Assembly (NCBI GenBank): GCA_024036415.1 | Contig: JAMWET010003120.1 | Span: 12,501-76,500 of the forward strand | Source of the DNA: Prochilodus magdalenae | Lineage: Eukaryota > Chordata > Actinopteri > Characiformes > Prochilodontidae | DNA length: 64,000 nucleotides | Reading direction: 5' to 3' | Part shown: one piece after another, positions 31,880-42,500 of the stretch | Layout of the letters: every line of letters starts with the position of its first letter | Numbering within the stretch: the first letter of the stretch is position 1 | Notes under the pieces: model-generated | The model's database searches: none | The model's input: the letters and a program-made list of their open reading frames with translations, nothing else | What the model was told of the DNA's origin: nothing | Position numbers and translations under genes: made by a program

Positions 31880-33660
31880 CACTGACTTTCAAAGTGTACC
31901 CTAAAGAAAAGGTTCCACGTTCTGTAGAATCATGAACCCTTAGAACACCTCTTCCATGCTTGAAGTGTTCTTTGTGAAACCATTCTTCAGGTGAACTGAT
32001 CAAAGCGTTCTTCAGATTGATGGATCAAGTGCTGTAGAGGGTTCTATTTAGAACCTTTCTAAAAAGGATTCTGATGTAGTTATGACAGCAAGCTTGTAAA
32101 CATAAATAAAGAACCCTTTCTTTTTTGATGCTTCATAGAAACCCATGAAAAGTTCTTCAGATTGATGGATGGAGGGTTCTATTTAGAACCGTTCTGAAAA
32201 GGGTTCTGCTGTAGTTAGGACGGCAAGATTGTAAACATAAACAAAGAAAACTTCCTTTTTTTTTTGGTAGAAAGCTTCCATGAAAAACTCATGAAGGAAT
32301 CAGGTTCCTATCAGATTGATGGATCTAAGTTTCGCTGTTATGAGAGGGTTCTAATCATTTAAAGAACTTTCTGCTTCTAGAAACCCATTTAAAGCGGTCT
32401 TCAGAAAAGGGTTCTGAACCTTTCTGAACAGGGTTCTGATGTAGTTACGATGGCAAGCTTGTAAACATAAATAAAGAACCCTTTCTTTTTTGGTGCTTCA
32501 TAGAAACCCATGAGAAGGTTCTTCAGATTGATGTATAGAGGGTTCTATTTAGAACCGTTCTGAAAAGGGTTCTGCTATAGTTATGATGGCAAGCTTGTAA
32601 ACATAAATAAAGAACCCCTTCTTTTTTGGTGCTTCATAGAAACCCATGAGAAGGTTCTTCAGATTGATGGATCAAGTGCTGTAGAGGGTTCTATCTAGAA
32701 CCTTTCTAAAAAAAGGGTTCTGCTATAGTTATGACGGCAAGCTTGTAATCATAAATAAAGAACCCTTTCTTTTTTGGTGCTTCATAGAAACCCATGAGAG
32801 TGCTGAGAGAAGGTTCTATATCTTGAACAGAGTTTGATGTATAGAGGGTTCTATTTAGAACCTTCAGATGATTCTGTAAAATGGGTTCTGCTAGAAAACC
32901 TATAGTTATGAGTTGTGATAGCAAGCTTGTAAACAAAAATTAAGAACCTTTCTTTTTTGGTGCTTCATAGAAACTCATAAGAAGGTTCTTCAGATTGATG
33001 GATTAAGTGCTGTAGAGGGTTCTATTTAGAACCTTTCTAAAAAGGGTTCTGATGTAGTTACAACGGCAAACTTGTAAACATCAATAAAGACCCCTTTCTT
33101 TTTTTGGTGCTTCATAGAAACCCATGAGAAGGTTCTTCAGATTGATGTACAATGGGTTCTATTTAGAACTGTTCTGAAAAGGGTTCTTCTATAGTTATGA
33201 CGGCAAGCTTGTAAACATAAATCAAGAACCCTTTCTTTTTTGTTGCTTCATAGAAACCCATGAAAGGTTCTTCAGATTGATGGATCAAGTGCTGTAGAGG
33301 GTTCTATCTAGAACCTTTCTGAAAAGGGTTCTACTATACTTACAATGGTAAACATGGAAGAACCCTTTCTCTTTGGTCCTACATTGAATCATGTGAATCC
33401 TTTAGACTGAAGATACTGTGCTGTACCGAGTTTCATAAAGAACCTTTCTGCAAAGGGTTCTACTGTCATTGCAATGTCAAGCGTGTAAACATAAAAGAAC
33501 CCTTTCTTTGTGGTGCTGTTTAGAGAGGTTCTATAGAATAGAACACTTTCAGGATGCATAGAACCCTTTAATTATGCAGAGTCTTCTTTTAAGTGCTCAT
33601 GATTCTGATAGAACCATTTTATTTACTAAAGAACCCTTGAAGAACCATGGAGTTGACGTT
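31880..33660. repeat. Tandem array rich in gggttct/agaaccc motifs (about 130-165 bp units)
   Basis: About ten units, each carrying 'gagggttctatttagaacc', 'aaaagggttctg', 'ggcaagcttgtaaacataaa', 'aagaaccctttcttttttgg' and 'cttcatagaaacccatga'. Spacing of the 'gagggttctat' mark varies from about 130 to 165 bp. 'ggttctatttagaacc' is a perfect palindrome within each unit. Motifs are shared with the array at 47040-48930. Confidence 0.9.
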
Positions 33661-33954
33661 TCAGTCCACAGCCCTACACAGAGGTAATTCTCTATTCCTG
33701 TCTGGTGATAAGGAACACCAGGTTGATAAATAAGGGAATTGGGCGCCCCCTAGTGGAACCCCCTGTCTGCATTCCTGGATTCCTGCCACAGCAATGTAGG
33801 GAAACGTTTTCAATCAGACACGTTCTTTCTGCGGTGTGTTCTCGTGTGTCTCCTGTCATATGGAACCCAGTATCTGAATTTGAACAAATTCATAAAGGCT
33901 GTCTGTGCAGATTATGGATTGGGGAGTAAATGGTATGTGTAAATTTCATCATCA

Positions 33955-34598
33955 AAGGAACAGCTGCACCCAGACGGAGGTGTGGGAGTGCGGTGGTGTT
34001 GGGAAGGAGGATAAAGGTGACCAGGATCAATAACTGATGATAAATTTAGACTGATATGATCAATATTTATTGAGCTACACATACAGAAGTCTGTCTCTCA
34101 GTATGGCGTCAGGCCGCCGTGTTTACTAACCCAACACGCCAGACGTCTCGGTATGGAGCTGTAGAGGTTCCTAATGGAGTCCTGTGATAATCCATCCCAT
34201 GCAGCTTGAACATCCTCACACAGTTCCTGCAGATGGTGCGGTAGGGGTGGAGGTGGAGGGACACCAGGCCTTCTGGACGTGTGACACCAAACCGTTCATC
34301 TTGGTGCTGACCACGGTGCCTCCACACACGGATTGGTTGGGCGTCTCCACCAAGACTAAAGCGGGACTCGACACTGAAGATGACCCGCTGCCATTCTGAG
34401 TCACTCCATGACAGTCTGGTACGACACCACTGCAGTCTTTGGTGACGGTGACGTGGTGTTAAGGACAGGCGTTGAGTACAGCGTCAAGGCCCATCCTTGC
34501 TTATGCCACATGTGTGGCCATCACGTCTCATGATGTCAGACCTGCCCATCAAGTCTCATCCCTGTCGGTTGATTCCTTCTGGGTGCAGCTATCGCACT
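33955..34598 (-). mobile_element. Tc1-like family A, end-to-end copy with both terminal repeats
   Basis: Left end 'agctgcacccagacgga' (about 33961) and right end, reversed, 'agctgcacccagaagga' (about 34590) are inverted repeats. The body of about 630 bp holds a decayed transposase (WRHRGQHQDERFGV, SLHLHPYRTICRN). Shorter than an autonomous Tc1 (about 1.3-1.6 kb), so an internally deleted derivative. It starts about 120 bp beyond the pparg stop codon. Confidence 0.87.
34066..34071 (-). promoter_or_regulatory. Candidate pparg polyadenylation signal inside a transposon
   Basis: AATAAA on the minus strand, about 650 bp after the pparg stop codon. I saw no nearer AATAAA or ATTAAA. It lies within the Tc1-like remnant. 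Confidence 0.35.
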
Positions 34599-34720
34599 TT
34601 TGAAGATGAGAGTTGATCCCCATGTTAACAGCTTGGTGGCGTGGTTCCTGATCCTGGCTCCTGTTTGCTAGCATGTAGCCTAACCTGGCATCGTCACATG
34701 GCCTTCAGGCGAGCTCAGCT

Positions 34721-34968
34721 CTAGTACAGATCCGTTATGATCTCTTTAAAGAGCGGGTGAAGGCACATGTCCAGCTCAGTCTTCTTCAGCAGATGGATGA
34801 CGCGGACGTGGTCAGCCACCAGGGGCCGGAGATCTGTCATCGTCTGCAGCAGTTTGGCGAAGAGATGGGGGGATTCGGGGTAAAGCGCCTTCAGCTGAAG
34901 CTCCAGAGCCTGCAGAACCTCATCCTGGAGCTCCTCGATGGCTTTTGCGTTCACCAAACCCGGTCTGT
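34721..34968 (-). CDS. pparg: pparg coding exon 6 (last, helix 12)
   Basis: Codes residues 398-479 and stop TAG at 34723-34721. [38 protein letters not shown], then the H449 equivalent H451 (DHVRVIH) and helix 12 [13 protein letters not shown]. The charge-clamp glutamate E473 is kept, while human Tyr473 corresponds to Ile475. Length 248 bp, acceptor tctttag. Confidence 0.97.
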
Positions 34969-36449
34969 CTAAAGAGGGTGGGGGCAAAAAAAGATGGAGC
35001 GTGAGCTGGTTACCGTGCAGGGGACCAACCGCACGTGCTAGAGCTGATCCTAATCGTAAGTGCTGGAATACTGGCCAGCTGGCACTATAAGAAAGAAATT
35101 ACGCTGTAAGGAACTTGTGAGCGTTAGCATTAGCCGCATTAGCATTGTTGAAGAAGCTAATGCAAGTCTTATGAGAGTTATGAGTTATGTAATATTGTGC
35201 TATGACAAGTAGATTAGTTCTTACCCCGTTGGATAATACAAATATACAGTACTCTACAAATATCAGACAAGTCATTCAGTATTTCTGGGAATATTAGATC
35301 ACTGTCCAATGAAAAACATGTATCTCAATTTTTGTTGATTTTTATTTTTATGCCTCTTTTGAACACAGCAGCTGCTGTTTACACTGTGCTAAAATTTCAG
35401 GAACAATGGACCAACAGAAATGCCCCAAAAGTGCTTGGAAAAAAGTCCGGTTCCATTGACTTCCATTACAATCTCATAGGGTTTTTGCCCTCCCCTGTAA
35501 AACTGGCATTTTGGAGATACTTATTTTTCATTGGACAGTGATGATATACAACACTGGATACAATATTGGGAATTAAATGTGCCGTTGAATGGAAAACTGT
35601 AGGTACACTGTCGTGATTGAATTAGGAGAGTTCCGCACATAGAAATGACATTCCAAGAACCTCAAAAACTTCCAATATGGTAAAACGGCCAATCCTAAAA
35701 TTCCTAGATTGTTACAGAACAGACATATTAATATTTACACCCCAGTATTTACGTACAACCACACCAACGGAGCTACAGCAACCAAAATGGTGGACTATGT
35801 GGATAAACCCAGGGTTCCCGGCTGTGAAGGAACTGTGTCCCCACTTTTCCCTTCCCAATGAACCCAAAGGTCAAGGTCAGCACTACATGGTTGATGTTCA
35901 TCTTTAAAGCAGGCTGGTTACTTCCTATTCACCAGGTTCTTAGTCCAATGTTCCGATGTAACTGTGGCACCATTTAAGGTGGAACGGAAAGTTCACAAAA
36001 CAAGCTGGAGAACAGGAACTTCAGCTCCCGCATCTTTAACAGGATCCCCGGACAAGCTGAACTTTTGGACAGTATGAAACAGCCCCTCTCAGCGTTTGAC
36101 CCTCTTCAGAGATTGAAGAAGGGGCAGCTCAACCTGTATTAGCATCACAACCCCAACAGCAGCCTGTAAGTAGCAGCCCTGCTGTGTGATTGTATCCGTG
36201 TTCGCTGGTTTGGGAGAAGATCATCTTAAACTGAGAGTTCTATAGTGAGGAACAGCTTTAATCTACTGTGTGTTGACGTCCTGATGGAAAGCCAGAAGCT
36301 AGTATAGGGAACGTTAGCTACTAGCAAGCTAACTAGCATAGCTAACTAAATAGTATGAGGGCGGAGCTTATTTACATGGAGGCTCTTTTTCCACATGCTG
36401 CATCTACTATTTCCACATCTTGTTGGCAACTGCACAGTATGAGGGCAGG

Positions 36450-36525
<76 letters not shown>

Positions 36526-39500
36526 CATCCATCCATCCATCCATCCATCCATCCACCCATCCATCCATCCATCCATCGGGGATGCATGAAGATTGGGATT
36601 GGACAGTTTCGCACACTCTTGGACAATATAGAGCAGCTCCACTCAGCGTTTGACCCTCTTCAGTGACTGAAGAGAGGAGCAGCTCCACCTTTATTAGCAT
36701 CACAACCCCAACAGCAGCCTGTAAGTAGCAGCCATGCTGTGTGATTGTATCCGTGTTCGCCGGTTGGAGCAGATCATCTTAATCTGAGAGTTCCATAGTG
36801 AGGATCAACTTTAACCTACTGTGTGTTGATGTTCAGATGGAAAGCCAGTAGCTAGTATAGGGAAAGTTAGCTACAAGCAAGCTAACTAGCATAGCTAACT
36901 AAATAGTATGAGGGCGGAGCTTATTTACATAGGAGCTCATTTTATTTAGTCTGTTTCCACATGTTGTGTCTGTGTGATCATCACAGCGTCTCGCTCTAAA
37001 CCAGCCAATCACTCATGTCCAGTAAAAACGCATCTGACCAAAGTCGCATACTTTGTATGTGGAACATCCTGCTTTCATGCATTTTCAGCCCACCTTAAAT
37101 GTCCCCTTCCTGGGTAGACAGCAACAGATGGAAGCTCATTTGTTGTCATGCACAATTTGTCAGCCACTCTCCGGCCCATTCATCACTGGTCAGTTTCTGA
37201 TCACTGGACTGCTGTTGGCCAGATGCTACTTAGCCATGAGCAGTTCTGCGGTGCCCAACAACAGATGGGCTGCAGTCTCTAACTGGGTAACCCACATGGT
37301 GAAGCTACAGGGTGGGACGTTTCCTGAGACGATAACTCTGCTAATGAGAACCGTGGTCTTACCTCCACAGAGAATGATGGCGGTGATGAAGAGCGCCAGG
37401 TCACAGTCCTCCAGGTTCAGAGCGTTAAACTTCGTCGCAAACTCAAATTTGGGCTCCATCATGTCACAGAACGGCCTCCGCAGGCTCTTGAGGAACTCTC
37501 GCGTCACGAAGATCTCGCCGCAGGCCATCAGCACACCGTCCTTGTTGGTGAAGTTCACCAGGTGGATGATCATCACCTCGATGACGCTGTATTTTAGCAT
37601 GGTCACCTGATCGCTTATGTCCAACTTCACAAAGCCTGGGATGCTCTTGGCGAATTCGGTGACCCTCTGGACTCCCTCAGCCTGACGGAACTGGACTTGG
37701 CGGAAGAAGGAAAGTTCTATCTCCCCGCCGAGTTCCTGGGAAGGCAGCGGCGTTGGGGCCAGAATAGTGACCACAGGGGCCTGCCTGCAGTTTATTAACT
37801 CCTGCCCAGCTATCAGGGACTTCATGTCATGGATAACAAAAGGCTGATGGAGAGAAAGCAGGTTGTTAATATTAAGAGATGAAAAAATCTGCATCAGTTG
37901 TGAACTGCTAGAATCAGTTAGAGTAAAGTTTAACAACATGCCCATTTTGTGGCATCAATAGAATTTTAAAATATTTTTTAAAATGTTTTCTGTTGTCTGT
38001 ATTCTTCTAATGCGGTAGTAGTTACTTCAACCTGGTTTGGGGATGAGTTAGTGATGAGTAGCTACTGAACACTTTGAGATTATTTAGTGATGAAGCTTCA
38101 TTAAGCATCTTTGAGATCTTTGACGTGAGAGGGAATGTTGAGTTTAAGTTATGAACCTCCTTTGAACACTTTTGGGTTGAGCTAGTCATTGAACACCTCT
38201 GGGATGTGTTAGTCATGAAGTTTAGTTGAACACATTTGGGATGTGTTAGTCATTGGGATGAGTTAGTCAGTAAACACCTCTGGGATGAGTTAGTCATGAA
38301 GCTCAGTTAAACACATTTGGGATGTGTTAGTCATTGGGATGAGTTAGTCATTGAACACCTACCTTTAATTGATGTGTTTTTGGGGATGAGTTGGTGATGA
38401 AGTTTAGTTGAGATTACATTGAAGGGCTTTGTGCATCTTTAGATCTTTTGACGTGAGCTGAATGTTGAGTTTCAGTTATAAACACCTGAACACTGGGATG
38501 TGTGCTAGTCATTGACATCTTTGTTGATGTGTTAGTTTGGGATGTGTTAGTCATTGGGATGAGTTAGTCATGAAGTTTAGTTGAACACATTTGGGATGTG
38601 TTAGTCACTGGGCTGAGTTAGTCAGTGAACACCTCTGGGATGAGTTAGTCATTAAGCTCAGTTAAACACATTTGGGATGTGTTAGTCATTGGGATGAGTT
38701 AGTCACTAAACACCTCTGGAATAAGTTGGTCATGAAGCTCAGTTAAACACATTTGGGATGTGTTAGTTACTGGGATAAGTTAGCCATTAAACACCTCTGG
38801 GATGTGTTAGTCATGAAGTTTAGTTGAACACATTTGGGATGTGTTAGTCATTGGGATGAGTTAGTCATTGAACACCTCTGGGATGTGTTAGTCATGAAGT
38901 TTAGTTAAACACATTTGGGATGTGTTAGTCACTGGGCTGAGTTAGTCAGTAAACACCTCTGGGATGTGTTAGTCATGAAGTTTAGTTGAACACATTTGGG
39001 ATGTGTTAGTCATTGGGATGAGTTAGTCATTGAACATCTCTGGGATGTGTTAGTCATGAAACTCAGTTAAACACATTTGGGATGTGTTAGTCACTGGGAT
39101 AAGTTAGTCACTGAACATCTCTGGGATGTGTTAGTCATTGGAATGAGTTAGTCATTAAACACCTCTGGGATGAGTTAGTCATGAAGTTTAGTTGAACACA
39201 TTTGGGATGTGTTAGTCATTGGGATAAGTTAGTCACTGAACATCTCTGGGATGAGTTAGTCACGAAGTTTAGTTGAACACATTTGGGATATGTTAGTCAT
39301 TGGGATGAGTTAGTCACTGAACACCTCTGGAATGAGTTGGTCATGAAGCTCAGTTAAACAAATTTAGGATGTGTTAGTCACTGGGATAAGTTAGTCATTG
39401 AACATCTCTGGGATGAGTTAGTCATGAAGTTTAGTTGAACACATTTGGGATGTGTTAGTCACTGGGATGAGTTAGTCAGTGAACACCTCTGGGATGAGTT

Positions 39501-42500
39501 AGTCATGAAGCTCAGTTAAACACATTTGGGATGTGTTAGTCATTGGGATGAGTTAGTCATTGAACACCTCTGGGATGAGTTAGTCATGAAGCTCAGTTAA
39601 ACACATTTGGGATGTGTTAGTCACTGGGATAAGTTAGTCATTGAACATCTCTGGGATGAGTTAGTCATGAAGTTTAGTTGAACACATTTGGGATGTGTTA
39701 GTCATTGGGATGAGTTAGTCATTAAACACCTCTGGGATGAGTTAGTCACACATTTGGGGAAGAGTTGGTAATAAAACTTCACTGAACAAATTTGGGATGA
39801 GTTAGAAATGAAGCTCCATGGAACACCTTTAGAATGAGTCAGTTGTTAAGTTACACTGAACACCTTTGGGATAAGAAAAGCTCCACTTAACATCTGATGC
39901 ACGAGAGTGAAAGTCCTACTGAACATCTCTAGGATAGGTGGAATGAAGCAGACCCTCTAGCACCTTTGAGATAAGCGGGCGTGATTGGAGCTCCATCCAA
40001 TGCCTTGGAGATTAGTACGAGTGATTAAAACTTTTTATTAACCAGAAATATTCAGGAGCAACATCAGTACCTGACCTCACTAGTGCTCCTGTGGCTGGAC
40101 TCAAACAAATCCTCACAGTAATCTTCCAATGTCTAGTGGTAAGCCTTCCCAGAAGACCAGAGTCTGTTACTATAGCAGGACAAACTCATTTCAGGAGAAG
40201 TGTTTGACCGCAAGGGGACTGGGTGACTTACGGTCCATAAATGTGTCCGGCACTCACCGTATGTTCACCATGCTTCCCTGACAGGATGGCCCTGGCTTTG
40301 CTTTTGGTCAGAGGGAAGTGTTTGAGGTAGGATTCATACAAGTGCTTGGCGAGAGCCTGCAAGTTTGAAGACTCCGGGTCCAACTGGCCCACTTCCGTGC
40401 GGAACTCTGCCATCAGCTTGTCTCTCTCAGCTAGAGGCGTCCGCCCAAACCGAATGGCTGTGGAGACAGAGGGTGAGGTGAGGAGGGCCTTGCTGGGTTA
40501 CTCACGGCCTTTACCTCCCACAGCTTTTACAGTGCAGCCCGAAACTAGACCTGCTGTAGGGGCATCCAGGACTCGAATTCAGGACGTGGATTAAATTTAG
40601 CAGATGGTCCTAATTAAAGCTTAGTGGGTTTAGACACCTCAGCTTTCTGAATTTCCACTGACTGGCCACTTTATTAGAAACACCTGCCTTGTAGATGTAC
40701 TAAATGGCCACTTTATTAGAAACACCTAGCTTTTACATCCCTTCACTGGCCACTTTATTAGAAACACCTGCCTTGTAGTTGTACTAAGTGGCCACTTTAT
40801 TAGAAACACCTAGCTTTTACATCCCTTCACTGGCCACTTTATTAGAAACACCTAGCTTTTACATCCCTTCACTGGCCACTTTATCAGAAACACCTGCCTT
40901 GTACATGTACTAAATGGCCACTTTATTAGAAACACCTAGCTTTTACATCCCTTCACTGGCCACTTTATCAGAAACACCCGCCTTGTAGATGTACTAAATG
41001 GCCACTTTATTAGAAACACCTAGCTTTTACATCCCTTCACTGGCCACTTTATTAGAAACACCTAGCTTTTACATCCCTTCACTGGCCACTTTATCAGAAA
41101 CACCTGCCTTGTACATGTACTAAATGGCCACTTTATTAGAAACACCTAGCTTTTACATCCCTTCACTGGCCACTTTATCAGAAACACCCGCCTTGTAGAT
41201 GTACTAAATGGCCACTTTATTAGAAACACCTAGCTTTTACAACTGGCCACTTTATCAGAAACACCCGCCTGTACTACATGGCCACTTTATTAGAAACACC
41301 TAGCTTTTACATCCCTTCACTGGCCACTTTATTCGACACACCCGCGTTGTAGATGTACTAAATGGCCACTTTATTAGAAACACCTAGCTTTTACATCCCT
41401 TCACTGGCCACTTTATTAGAAACACCTGCCTTGTAGATGTACTAAATGGCCACTTTATTAGAAACACCTAGCTTTTACATCCCTTCACTGGCCACTTTAT
41501 CAGAAACACCCGCCTTGTAGATGTACTAAATGGCCACTTTATTAGAAACACCTAGCTTTTACATCCCTTCACTGGCCACTTTATTAGAAACACCCGCCTT
41601 GTAGATGTACTAAATGGCCACTTTATTAGAAACACCTAGCTTTTACATCCCTTCACTGGCCACTTTATCAGAAACACCCGCCTTGTAGTTGTACTAAATG
41701 GCCACTTTATTAGAAACACCTAGCTTTTAAATCCCTTCACTGGCCACTTTATCAGAAACACCCGCCTTGTACATGTACTTAATGGCCACTTTATCAGAAA
41801 CACCTGCCTTGTAGTTGTACTAAGTAGCCACTTTATTAGAAACACCTAGCTTTTACATCCCTTCACTGGCCACTTTATCAGAAACACCCGCCTTGTGGTT
41901 GTACTAAATGGCCACTTTATTAGAAACACCTAGCTTTTACAGCCCTTCACTGGCCACTTTATCAGAAACACCCGCCTTGTAAATGTACTAAATGGCCACT
42001 TTATTAGAAACACCTAGCTTTTACATCCCTTCACTGGCCACTTTATCAGAAACACCTGCCTTGTAGATGTACTAAATGGCCACTTTATTAGAAACACCTA
42101 GCTTTTACATCCCTTCACTGGCCACTTTATCAGAAACACCCGCCTTGTAGTTGTACTAAATGGCCACTTTATTAGAAACACCCGCCTATACTGAATGGCC
42201 ACTTTATTAGAAACACCTATTTAGCACTTCTACTACCTGGCCACTGTATTGGAAACACCTGCCTTGTGCTTCTACACACATCCCAGTGACACTGAAACAA
42301 CACGTAGTAGTCAGAGTGGGTTTGGTGTGAAATGGTTCAGATATTCTTCCCAGTGGTGGTGAAGGGGAACCAGGCGTCATCATGTCTACCACACAAACAT
42401 CTAAACCACCAGTGAAACTACACACAGTCTCCTGAGCTGTATATATGTAACACTGATGATGCTATTACATACATAAAGTATACATTTTATATAATATACA

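Noticed and set aside
37053..37610. Plus-strand open frame of 185 codons
   Set aside because: Mostly the complementary strand of pparg exon 5; no protein similarity of its own.
38040..42270. Regular repeat-spacer arrays that might be taken for CRISPR
   Set aside because: Long tandem units without unique spacers, lying in introns of a vertebrate gene; they are satellites and minisatellites.
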